This document shows positions 6,802 to 13,735 of a stretch of DNA of 46,257 nucleotides, one piece after another; within the stretch, counting starts at the first letter, position 1; the number at the start of each line of letters is the position of its first letter. The notes beneath the pieces were generated by a model. The model saw only the letters and a list, made by a program, of their open reading frames with translations, had not been told where the DNA came from and searched no databases. The translations under genes were made by a program, and so were the position numbers. Source of the DNA: a virus; IMG/VR virus record IMGVR_UViG_3300049433_000155, positions 1-46,257 of that record; one strand, 5' to 3'.

Positions 6802-9339
6802 TCACGTAGAGTCACCCAGCAGGTAATTGAAATTAATTCCCAGACTAGCGTCTGATTTGGGTGGCGCTGTTGCCTCATCAGGGAAACCGGCCGTGGCTTC
6901 CAGCTTCCATTGCACTGCGTTGTGCAATTTACCGGCATTTACTATGCGCATCCCATCCACCCATTGATCCATGTGCTTAGCCAGTGCCTTCCCCAGCCGT
7001 CCCACGCTCACTGGTGTGCCGATGGCACCTTCGACAGCACCTTGCAGAGAAACGTCGCGAAATATCTTGCTCACGGTCCATTTACCGTCTCGGTACTCCT
7101 CAGCGATAGCAGCGTACAGAGCGCCCCAGGCATCCGATTCGATGAGTCCGGCTGCTCGTTCCGTTCGCCCCACTCGTCCCTCTGCTTTGGAGTAGGCCAG
7201 TACCCCATTTATGGTCCGAGACCACAACCCGTACTCGTCGTTACGGTCTGGCGCATTGTCAGCCAATGGAGAGCCAGCCTTCATCCAATCGGTGATCATG
7301 AAACATAACGCAGAGATGATGGTTTCCCACTCCTGAGCCATCGTACTCTTGAGATTCTTGTCGCGGAAGTCAGTGCGTTCCCAGGGCTTCTCACACTGAG
7401 CGTCGATTTGAATCCACATCGTCCGTCGCCGCTGATCCTGACCGATCTGGATGTTGTTACCGGTCAGTGCCCACAATCGATCGTTCGGCACACTGATGTT
7501 AACGTTCTTGCCCAGCAGTCGATCGGTCCACACCGGCTCCGTCAACAACCTACTCATCTCGTCGTTGGCTACCACCTTCTCCACGTTGTCGAAGGTGATG
7601 ATCTTACCGGAGGTAGCAGTCAATGCGGTACTGACTGCTTTACGGAACTCCTCTGAGTCCCTGCTCATTCCTCGCACTGAACCACCGTAAAGTACCGACG
7701 CGCACTGGGTAGCTAGTGATTTACCGCTACCACGATCTGGGGCGGTAATGGCGAACAGAGGCCACGGTGACGGGCACATCAATTCCAACAATGGCGTCAG
7801 CAACAGCGCCAGGTACGTTGCCCGTGAGTCGTTTCCACTGTTCAGCCCCGACCATGGGAACTGACCGAACAATCCATCGGTCGACTTCTCCGATATCAGA
7901 TATTCCCTGGCTGCTGCCGATGATGTCCAATGGACAGGTGCTGTCTCGTTGTGGTACATCGGCAAGTAGACAACCTTATAGGCGTCGTCATACCCCGGAG
8001 CGTCTAGTAACGCTCCGGTAGGCAGCACCAGCGGAGTGCGTGTGATGATACGTGCCTCCTGTATCTCCTTCTCTGTCGCGCGACTCATAGCCCGTTGAGT
8101 AGCTTCCTTGGGGGACAACACGTGAACCTTCTCACGGTTGTTTTTGGGACCTTGCCATTCGAATACCCAATACGTGCCGTCCACCAGCGCCACGACATCG
8201 TTGACATCTAAACTGGAATACGTCGGCGCGGATGGACTGTCGTCTTCTGCTGGAACCGTATAACCTGACTCGCCGATGTTTCGGAAGCTGATGAGTCCTG
8301 TTCCACGTTTAAAGATATTGGACAGTGGTCCCTTACCGATCAAATCGATCAGTGAGTCTTCGTACTCTGCTTCGTTGCTGGCGTCCAGCGGGAGACGGTT
8401 GGTCATCGCTCGCTGCACCTCAGCAGGGAGTGGTAGCTCATCGGTCATCTCTGCCGTGGCGCGAACCCACTTCTCCACCAGCGCGTCGTCCCAAGAGGTG
8501 CCGTCCTCCAGCAGCACACACGCTTCCTCGTATTTCAGCCGCGCTTCCTCATGCGTGACCGGACACCACCACGAATTCGTCAGCTTCACCAGATCGCGTG
8601 CTACCCCGTACACCGTCGTATCCCACAGTGCCGACGTTCCCTTGGTGGGCAGCTCGTACATCTTGCCGAGTTTGGCGTGCAGGTAGTCCTGAGCGAAGGT
8701 GGCGGCCGTGGCCAGGGCCGTTTCCGTCAGGGGTGTGGCAGATCGGTTGACCACCGCCTCCTGGCGCGCCCGCTGAGCGTCTCTGCGCGCCACCAGCCAG
8801 GCCACCCACGCCTGAGGGAGGGCAGGGAGATCCTGGAGCGCTGGCGGCAGGCACGGAGCGCCGGACGGCCCGTACCAGTGATAGGGCACGTCGTCGGGAT
8901 GCACGCTGGGCCAGACCACGGCGTAGCGGTAGGTGCGTTGCACGATTTCCACATTGGGACCGAGGTCTGCAACGTGCCCGAGGTCTTCGGGGACGGTGTA
9001 GAAGAAGATACCGCTGGTCTCATCGTCACGTGAGGTGCTGCGGTAGGTTGGCGGCAACGGACCAAGGTCAGTTTCGAAGCCAGCGATAGTCTGGCCGCCA
9101 ACCTTCAGCATATAGGCATCGACATCGAACCCGATAACGCCAGCAGGCAGACGGATGGCGATGTTGTGCGCCTCGGGATGGTTCAACCAGTCCGCTACTT
9201 CTAAATCGGACGGCATCTTGCCATGCTTGCCTGTATACCCTCGAAATGGCGGTGACTTCTGCTGGTACGGGAGGGGGAGTGTACCCATCCATCCCAGCGA
9301 ACGATATAGTTCAGCACTGTCTCTAAACGGATTCGTCAC
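6802..9339 (-). CDS. Bifunctional primase-polymerase / replicative helicase
   Basis: An 845-aa protein from a GTG start preceded by GAGGAAG. Residues 1-190 form a Prim-Pol (archaeo-eukaryotic primase) domain: the hDhD metal motif is VIGFDVDAY, followed by STSRDDETSGIFFY and WPSVHPDD. The second half holds a P-loop ATPase: Walker A APDRGSGKS near residue 535, Walker B IITFDNVE near 581, sensor-1 LWALTGNN near 622 and the arginine cluster QDQRRRT. The protein is expected to unwind DNA and lay primers. It is the only replication enzyme I recognise; no phage DNA polymerase is visible, so host polymerase is probably recruited. A structured leader (9357-9455) lies upstream. Confidence 0.88.
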   Translation of the reverse strand: MTNPFRDSAELYRSLGWMGTLPLPYQQKSPPFRGYTGKHGKMPSDLEVADWLNHPEAHNIAIRLPAGVIGFDVDAYMLKVGGQTIAGFETDLGPLPPTYRSTSRDDETSGIFFYTVPEDLGHVADLGPNVEIVQRTYRYAVVWPSVHPDDVPYHWYGPSGAPCLPPALQDLPALPQAWVAWLVARRDAQRARQEAVVNRSATPLTETALATAATFAQDYLHAKLGKMYELPTKGTSALWDTTVYGVARDLVKLTNSWWCPVTHEEARLKYEEACVLLEDGTSWDDALVEKWVRATAEMTDELPLPAEVQRAMTNRLPLDASNEAEYEDSLIDLIGKGPLSNIFKRGTGLISFRNIGESGYTVPAEDDSPSAPTYSSLDVNDVVALVDGTYWVFEWQGPKNNREKVHVLSPKEATQRAMSRATEKEIQEARIITRTPLVLPTGALLDAPGYDDAYKVVYLPMYHNETAPVHWTSSAAAREYLISEKSTDGLFGQFPWSGLNSGNDSRATYLALLLTPLLELMCPSPWPLFAITAPDRGSGKSLATQCASVLYGGSVRGMSRDSEEFRKAVSTALTATSGKIITFDNVEKVVANDEMSRLLTEPVWTDRLLGKNVNISVPNDRLWALTGNNIQIGQDQRRRTMWIQIDAQCEKPWERTDFRDKNLKSTMAQEWETIISALCFMITDWMKAGSPLADNAPDRNDEYGLWSRTINGVLAYSKAEGRVGRTERAAGLIESDAWGALYAAIAEEYRDGKWTVSKIFRDVSLQGAVEGAIGTPVSVGRLGKALAKHMDQWVDGMRIVNAGKLHNAVQWKLEATAGFPDEATAPPKSDASLGINFNYLLGDST

Positions 9340-9356
9340 TACGCTTCCTCAACTCA

Positions 9357-9455
9357 TTGGTCCGTTCTCACTCGTGGCTTGGTCCTGCGGAATGTCGGAC
9401 CGGGACGGATGCCTCCGCTACCCCGGTCCGAACTATCTACCGCTCCACGGACCAA
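9357..9455 (-). promoter_or_regulatory. Nested stem structure upstream of the primase gene
   Basis: An outer perfect 9-bp pair (9357-9365 with 9447-9455) encloses an inner perfect 10-bp pair (9395-9404 with 9422-9431). A third GGTCC element (9379-9385) can replace the 3-prime outer arm, so two exclusive folds are possible. It lies directly before the primase ribosome site on the minus-strand RNA. A leader RNA switch or a replication-protein binding site are the main options. Confidence 0.6.
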
Positions 9456-9490
9456 CGAGGAGTCGCTCTTTCGAGCATGATCACATTCTA

Positions 9491-9682
9491 CTACGTGCGG
9501 TGCCAGGTGTCCAGTACCTCGTCACTGTCTACTGTGGATGTCCACTGTGGATCGATCTCGCCCAGCATCTCGTAGAATCGCTTCCACTTAGCCGTTACGG
9601 TATTCTCCGGGGGCGTATCCGGATATGTGCCAGGCTGTGTGGTATCGGCAGTACCAGTAGGATTTGGGGTATCTAACGACAT
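9491..9682 (-). CDS. Hypothetical small acidic protein
   Basis: A 63-aa protein with a Pro/Thr-rich start (MSLDTPNPTGTADTTQPG) and a helical end with two Trp residues (EIDPQWTSTVDSDEVLDTW). A strong AAGGAGG site sits before the ATG. It overlaps the upstream gene by 95 bases in another frame, which is long for this phage, but the ribosome site supports it. Function unknown; it is expressed with the primase. Confidence 0.5.
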   Translation of the reverse strand: MSLDTPNPTGTADTTQPGTYPDTPPENTVTAKWKRFYEMLGEIDPQWTSTVDSDEVLDTWHRT

Positions 9683-9818
9683 CTTTCCTCCTTACAATGC
9701 GAAAATAACGTAGGACTTCTTTGGCTTCTTCCTCCGTGGCAAAGCGAGCCTTCGTCTCACAACGAGGCCCTAAGGTTTTAGGAGGCCACTTAGCAATGTC
9801 ATTCGGATTAGCCAACAT
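9588..9818 (-). CDS. Small Cys/His protein
   Basis: A 76-aa protein with PRCETKARFATEEEAKE, then YWYCRYHTAWHISG. The Cys and Cys-x-x-His pairs resemble small actinophage proteins with a single zinc site. AAGGAGG lies only two bases before ATG 9818 and five before TTG 9815, so TTG may be the true start. It is the first gene after promoter P2 and the terminator-like hairpin at 9879-9932. Confidence 0.65.
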   Translation of the reverse strand: MLANPNDIAKWPPKTLGPRCETKARFATEEEAKEVLRYFRIVRRKDVVRYPKSYWYCRYHTAWHISGYAPGEYRNG

Positions 9819-9878
9819 TACCTCCTTCTCTAAGTGAGCAGTTTCTTTCTCAGACGAAACAGCCAGAAGCTAGATACT

Positions 9879-9932
9879 AAAAAGGCCCGGCACATTAACT
9901 TCACCTTTACAGTGTCATCAATGTGCCGGGCC
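9879..9932 (-). terminator. Strong intrinsic terminator or attenuator
   Basis: Arms at 9884-9896 and 9920-9932 form a perfect 13-bp GC-rich stem with a 23-base loop. On the minus-strand RNA it is followed by UUUUU (9879-9883). It stands about 30 bases downstream of the expected P2 start and before the first gene, so it can end transcripts from the right and also attenuate P2. Confidence 0.85.
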
Positions 9933-9966
9933 TCGGCATTACCTTATAGTCTTTAACTCTACCTAC

Positions 9967-9995
9967 ATTCTATCACACCTGCGGCGCTATGTCAA
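9967..9995 (-). promoter_or_regulatory. Promoter P2 (TTGACATAG family)
   Basis: On the minus strand TTGACA is followed after 17 bases by TAGAAT (five of six consensus bases). The expected start is near 9960. It should drive 9818, 9682 and the primase gene. Confidence 0.85.
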
Positions 9996-10003
9996 GTCGA
10001 CTC

Positions 10004-10213
10004 CTACGTGATAGCGACGCCATCGAGTACATCCTTTACATGATGGCAGGCTCTACGATACAGCCATCCGTTGCATGTGCAACTAGCTTCGATCGTAACC
10101 CAGTACGTAGCCCCTTCTGTAGTGGCGGAGGGTACCTTAACCTGGATCGTTTCCACCTTCCGATCCACAGTTTCCCGCCTGGTATTGACCGGATCGAACG
10201 AAATGCGCGGCAT
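10004..10213 (-). CDS. SWIM-type zinc-finger small protein
   Basis: A 69-aa protein with SCTCNGWLYRRACHHVKDV at the C-terminus: C-x-C, then C-x-H at the SWIM spacing. The N-terminal half (ETIQVKVPSATT...YWVTIEA) is beta-rich. It resembles the 94-aa protein at 3015-3299, which has CDCRGFIYRESCRHC, so the two are likely paralogs. GAGGAG precedes the ATG. It follows the RAMP-like gene by two bases and is probably co-transcribed with it. Confidence 0.75.
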   Translation of the reverse strand: MPRISFDPVNTRRETVDRKVETIQVKVPSATTEGATYWVTIEASCTCNGWLYRRACHHVKDVLDGVAIT

Positions 10214-10215
10214 TA

Positions 10216-10923
10216 TTACTCCTCTCGCTTCCAGTCCTGAACGGCATACCTGCCGAAGCCCTGTGACCTGGATGCACCCAGGCCTTCCTTACCCCCAGTG
10301 AGAAACATCAGTGCCCAGTGGCGGTCGGAGAACTCCCAATCGGTGGTGATGGTGAACTCGATTTCTGGTTGGGTCACGTACTCCTCGTAGCTAATGGAAT
10401 TGCCCTGGAAGGTGTGGACGAATTTCTGATCCACCCCTGAGGGCTCCTGAATCGGCTTGCCGTCGATGAGGAGGTACAGCTTTTCGTCTTCCACGAAGAC
10501 ATGCTCCGCCACGAACGGCCGAAGGGACTTACCGGCCGGGGTGGCCACGCCATAGCCCTTGTTCGGTATCTTCTTTGCCGACATGGCTACGACTGAGGCT
10601 TCCTTGATGGCCGCCTTAAGCTGGCGACCTTCTATATACAGACCGATATCATCCCTTTTAAAGCCAGTGAGGTTTTTAAGCTTGTTGACCTCTTCCACCG
10701 CAGCGTTCGCATCGATACCACGATCGATCATCGTCTCTGCCACCAGTGCTTGAATCTGGGCGTCAGTGGAGTACATCTTCGTCTTGATCCACGCCGCAGC
10801 TACATCAGGATTTGACGGGATGCCACCGCGCACTTGCGACTCAAACTTGAGTCGCCCCCGGTATCGGAACGGCCACGCTTCTCTCTCATATTGAGAGAAG
10901 AAATTGAACAGAGGTTCGGGCAT
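10216..10923 (-). CDS. RAMP-like (Cas7-like) early protein, function unknown
   Basis: A 235-aa protein. Three elements recall the RAMP fold of Cas7/Csm3-type proteins: an N-terminal strand GRLKFESQVRGGIP, a mid-protein DIGLYIEGRQLKAAIKEA comparable to the RAMP IPGSSLKGALR segment, and a C-terminal Gly-rich loop KEGLGASRSQGFGRYAV. RAMP proteins bind RNA, notably CRISPR guides. No cas operon or CRISPR array is nearby, so this would be an isolated phage protein. The similarity is motif-level only and may reflect an unrelated beta-rich fold. AGAAAGG precedes the ATG. The adjacent gene-free region with repeats (10924-11675) lies upstream. Confidence 0.5.
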   Translation of the reverse strand: MPEPLFNFFSQYEREAWPFRYRGRLKFESQVRGGIPSNPDVAAAWIKTKMYSTDAQIQALVAETMIDRGIDANAAVEEVNKLKNLTGFKRDDIGLYIEGRQLKAAIKEASVVAMSAKKIPNKGYGVATPAGKSLRPFVAEHVFVEDEKLYLLIDGKPIQEPSGVDQKFVHTFQGNSISYEEYVTQPEIEFTITTDWEFSDRHWALMFLTGGKEGLGASRSQGFGRYAVQDWKREE

Positions 10924-11423
10924 GATGAGCCTTTCTTGGAGGGACAGCCCTGGCAGAGCCTACATTTGGATGCCAGGACTGCCGTTGGTGGTGGGAGGTG
11001 AGGCGGAGCGTGCGGGAACGAATCGTCGCTTGGACTGATGCGACACGTGTTGAGCTGATACGAATCGTCGCTCGGACGGGCTTGCATCGATTTGGCACGT
11101 CGCTTGGTTGGGCGGTGATGGTTGGATACGTGGATGGAACGTGTCGTCTGTGGAGACGGTCCGGAACGGGACGTCGATATGGACAGAGATGCAGTGCGGT
11201 GAATCGTCGCGCGTGGGCGAAAAGACTTGTCGTGGGGCATGGGACGTAGCATGTTGGATGGATGAGTACTGTCGTAGGGAGACGCTTGCGTCGGAAGGTT
11301 GGGACGTAAAGGTACGGGAGGGTTCGTCGGTAAGAGTCGTGTCGAGCCGCCAGTGGGTTGTCGTTCGGCCAGGATTGTACTTGAGTTGTCGCTTGGGCTG
11401 AGTAGAAGGGTAGGGGATTGTCG
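10924..11423. repeat. Gene-free region with dispersed GTCGCTTGG repeats
   Basis: No convincing gene. At least six near-copies of AATCGTCGCTTGG occur on the + strand: 11021, 11063, 11096, 11201, 11383 and 11416, with looser matches between. A full GGGAGACGCTTGCGTCGGAA element sits at 11277. A 7-bp hairpin (10949-10955 with 10971-10977) precedes the RAMP-like gene. The ORF in this stretch on the minus strand has no ribosome site and repeats the same short peptide, as expected from repeats. Confidence 0.7.
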
Positions 11424-11615
11424 CTAGGTAGGGTGAGTGTCAGGACGAGTAGGCCGGTCGTGTGGGTTGATGCGGCGGTGGCATGTCGTATGTGTATCCG
11501 TATAGCTATCCGTCCACGTACCGGAGTCGCGGCGGAGTCGTGTAATTACCGCCTTGTAGTTTCCCGGAGGCAACCGCTGAGCGGCCTTGTGGGCCAAGAT
11601 CTTTCCCGGACCCAC
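11424..11615 (-). CDS. Possible small ORF
   Basis: A 63-codon ORF from a GTG at 11615. The middle (LPPGNYKAVITRL) looks protein-like, but the end is a low-complexity Thr/His/Arg run and no ribosome site is close. It overlaps an 8-bp inverted repeat (CTTGTGGG/CCCACAAG). It may be a remnant or not be translated. Confidence 0.22.
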   Translation of the reverse strand: MGPGKILAHKAAQRLPPGNYKAVITRLRRDSGTWTDSYTDTHTTCHRRINPHDRPTRPDTHPT

Positions 11616-11675
11616 AAGACTACGAACTCACCTAGGAAAGGTTGCCAGCGGGGCGCTCAGCGGGCGGAGGAGGGG

Positions 11676-12302
11676 TTAGCCGACCGTCCCGTACGCCACG
11701 CCGTCTGCGTCTTCCACTTCGCCGGGCGGTGTGACGTAGGGAGACGCTTGAGGAGTCAGATCCTGGCGGATCTGAAGGTACTCCACCTCCGTGAGATCCT
11801 GTTCGGTCGTATGCCCTGGTGCTATCCTAGCCGCAATCGCAGTATGGAAAGCGGCTTCGAAAGTGGACGATAGCGCGCGGGCGTGGTGGAAGTCAGCGAC
11901 GAAGATATGGTCCTCCTTAGTCATGGCGCCGATCCTGCGGACGACATGGGCGTTGTTGATGGGGAGCGTCTGCTGGAAGACCGCCAGGGGTTCTTTGTCA
12001 CCGTCCTCGTATGCCGCCAGTGCCGCTGCGAACTTCGTTGGTTTCTGGCGTTGAGCCATTCGCGCCAGGTAGCTACGGTGGCTCGTTACCGCAGCGGAGA
12101 TGGTGGGAATGGCCTGGTCTTCCAACCACCCCTGTAGCAATGATGGGTCCTCGGTGGCTACCTTCTCATAAATAGAAGTAGCCACCTCCATCGAGACGTA
12201 ATCGGTACCGTCTGGGATACCGTCGGAGATCCTTTTGGCCATCTCGATAACGTAGTCGCGTTCGGTGGGATCGGGAGACGCTTGCGTCGGAAAGTCGGTC
12301 AT
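11676..12302 (-). CDS. Hypothetical early protein carrying repeat-encoded QASP motifs
   Basis: A 208-aa helical protein. I start it at ATG 12302, which overlaps the previous stop (ATGA), rather than at 12320. It begins MTDFPTQASPDP and near the end has LTPQASPYVTPPG. Both QASP segments are encoded by copies of the dispersed DNA repeat GGGAGACGCTTG (12273 and 11739). The centre (TLPINNAHVVRRIGAMTKED, then FVADFHHARAL) has no family I recognise. It is the last clear gene of the P3 operon. Confidence 0.65.
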   Translation of the reverse strand: MTDFPTQASPDPTERDYVIEMAKRISDGIPDGTDYVSMEVATSIYEKVATEDPSLLQGWLEDQAIPTISAAVTSHRSYLARMAQRQKPTKFAAALAAYEDGDKEPLAVFQQTLPINNAHVVRRIGAMTKEDHIFVADFHHARALSSTFEAAFHTAIAARIAPGHTTEQDLTEVEYLQIRQDLTPQASPYVTPPGEVEDADGVAYGTVG

Positions 12303-12529
12303 GGTTCTAACACCTGCCATTTCTCGAATTGAACGATGGGGAGAAGGTTGGGAGACAGTGCGATGGCTTCTTCGATGCGCTCGGCTGTACGGTAGTCTAC
12401 TCCGATGACTATGGTAGCTCCGCTACCATAGGGCTGGACACTGTAGGTCCACACGGAGCCATGGTCGACTCCCGGCTCTACCACCTCTGCCAGGCCTTGA
12501 TACGCGAATTCCAGATCGGGATCGGTCAT
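12299..12529 (-). CDS. Hypothetical early protein
   Basis: A 76-aa protein starting at ATG 12529, just after AGAGGAA; the open frame extends upstream to 12646 but without a ribosome site. The sequence (MTDPDLEFAYQGLAEVVEPG...) has a beta-rich centre (VWTYSVQPYGSGATIVIGV) and a helix (RTAERIEEAIAL). Unknown function; coupled to the next gene by ATGA. Confidence 0.6.
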   Translation of the reverse strand: MTDPDLEFAYQGLAEVVEPGVDHGSVWTYSVQPYGSGATIVIGVDYRTAERIEEAIALSPNLLPIVQFEKWQVLEP

Positions 12530-12536
12530 GATTCCT

Positions 12537-12746
12537 CTAGAGGTTAAGGTTGCGGGCAATTGACGGGCTGAGGATGCGCAGTCTCCACTCGCGCTCGCCA
12601 CCAACCGCGTAGACCGATAGCCTGGTGGTGATGGCCCTCTTGTCATCGAATGGTATCTCTCGCAACTCGTGGTCGAAGAGATCGAGCAGAACTGCCTCGA
12701 TAGCGTCGCTTGCGGCTCCTTGGGCGACGTCAGAATGAGTGGTCAT
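12537..12746 (-). CDS. Hypothetical early protein
   Basis: A 69-aa protein from ATG 12746, which overlaps the previous stop (GAATGA) and has AAGGA directly upstream. It begins MTTHSDVAQGAASDAIEAVL and ends in a beta-rich segment (EREWRLRILSPSIARN). Function unknown; member of the P3 operon. Confidence 0.6.
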   Translation of the reverse strand: MTTHSDVAQGAASDAIEAVLLDLFDHELREIPFDDKRAITTRLSVYAVGGEREWRLRILSPSIARNLNL

Positions 12747-13057
12747 TCCTTGCTCGCCACTTGCGTCGGAGCGTGGGAAGCCTCTCGTCCAGCCCGACCG
12801 GCTTCCCACGCGGTATCGAAGAGCTCACCGGTGAAAGCTGCACGATACTTACCGGGAGACGCTTGAACGGGCGGAGGAGGGGGTGGTGCGTAGGGAAGGG
12901 TTGAAGCGACGTACGCAGAGGATAGGGTGAGGAGATCGGCTTCCGCAGTTGTGAGTGGTCGGGTGAGTTTGTGGATTGCGGTGGTTAGTTGCTCTGCTGT
13001 CGAGCGGACCACCGCTTCTTCGAAGGTCGGGAGACGCTTGCGACGGAAGGTAGGCAT
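12743..13057 (-). CDS. Hypothetical early protein with Pro-rich linker and repeat-encoded motifs
   Basis: A 104-aa protein and the first gene after P3. It begins MPTFRRKRLPTF, has helices, then a Pro run (PPPPPPVQASPGK) and a C-terminus APTQVASKE. The RRKRLP start, the VQASP and the APTQV end all coincide with copies of the dispersed DNA repeat (13029, 12854 and a half copy at 12760). The repeats are therefore read in different frames in the same gene. No family recognised. Confidence 0.6.
   Translation of the reverse strand: MPTFRRKRLPTFEEAVVRSTAEQLTTAIHKLTRPLTTAEADLLTLSSAYVASTLPYAPPPPPPVQASPGKYRAAFTGELFDTAWEAGRAGREASHAPTQVASKE
13029..13048 (+). repeat. Dispersed GGGAGACGCTTG element (family at 11277-13177)
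   Basis: A member of a repeat family whose full form is GGGAGACGCTTGCGTCGGAA, with the palindrome GACGCTTGCGTC at its core. Copies in the same orientation lie at 11277 (full), 11739 (left part), 12273 (full), 12854 (left part), 13029 (one mismatch) and 13165 (GGGAGACGCTAGG). A right half sits at 12760. They occur inside genes and outside them. Confidence 0.8.
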
Positions 13058-13128
13058 TTAGCTTCTTTCTCACTGTGAGACGGGGCTTAGGCATGATTCG
13101 GGCTAGGGCTTCCTTTTGCCATACTATA

Positions 13129-13157
13129 AGTATACCACATTTTCGGCGCTATGTCAA
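13129..13157 (-). promoter_or_regulatory. Promoter P3 (TTGACATAG family)
   Basis: On the minus strand TTGACA is followed 17 bases later by TATACT. It lies about 65 bases upstream of the gene at 13057 and should drive that operon leftward. Confidence 0.88.
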
Positions 13158-13702
13158 GTGGTAAGGGAGACGCTAGGATGGTGGTTGTCAGTTTGAGAAG
13201 AATGTGAGGTTGCGCGGGAGTGGCGGGAGTGGCGCGGGTACCACCGGAGGGATGGAATTCCTACTGGGTTGGTGGGGGGAGATGAGGCGGGCGTGTCTGG
13301 TCGTGTCTGATTGGGGCTTTTGGGATTGCTGGGTGACTAGGGGAGGTTGAGGAACCTACCCTTGAACCTACCCTGCGAGAATCCCTATGGGGGGCGTGAA
13401 AGGGGAGAATGGGAGAATAGAAACCTACCCTTGTACACACACACGCACACGCATCATGCGTTAGGGACTAGGATAGTATTCTCCCATTCTCCCATCGGCA
13501 GTGTTTTGCCTGGTCAGAGGGTTGTGATCGGGTGGGAGGATGGGTGGGAGTTTCCACAACCTCCCCTCGCCGTCAGCTCTCGGTTAGGCTGGAAAAGGCT
13601 GGCCGACCAGTGAATTCGTGGTGGCATGTGTCTTTGTATAGTCTGTTGCACACTGGTGTCTTGTCTGACTGTTTCGTCTGAGAGAAGAGGATAAAGCAGG
13701 AA
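13158..13702. other. Gene-free stretch with large inverted repeat
   Basis: About 545 bases without a convincing gene. The notable content is the 17-bp inverted repeat at 13403-13493, three copies of CCTACCCT around 13355-13431 and an ACAC run at its centre. The last part up to the palindromic terminator shows nothing I recognise. Confidence 0.6.
13403..13493. repeat. 17-bp perfect inverted repeat
   Basis: Arms at 13403-13419 and 13477-13493 are perfect reverse complements, each built from a doubled GGGAGAAT unit. The 57-base loop contains an ACAC run and a small palindrome (GCATCATGC). The position between two early operons fits a replication origin structure or operator; neither is proven. 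Confidence 0.8.
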
Positions 13703-13728
13703 GGGACCCCTCTCATGAGAGGGGTCCC
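13703..13728. terminator. 26-base perfect palindrome, terminator-like
   Basis: A perfect 26-base palindrome (13+13) lies seven bases beyond the stop of the HTH gene. The minus-strand RNA continues UUCCUGCUUU, weakly U-rich. It most likely ends the transcript from P4. Confidence 0.7.
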
Positions 13729-13735
13729 CTTTCGC

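Noticed and set aside
9357-9455. tRNA-like look of the stem structure upstream of the primase gene
   Set aside because: There is a 7-bp acceptor-like pair and an AGCGGTAGA string, but no T arm and the central stem is too long.
10800-11252. 150-aa minus-strand ORF in the repeat region
   Set aside because: No ribosome site, it overlaps the RAMP-like gene, and its repeated S-D-D-S peptides just reflect the DNA repeats.
10924-11433. CRISPR-like array
   Set aside because: Repeats are only about 9-13 bases, imperfect and irregularly spaced (33 to over 100 bases); no cas genes are present.
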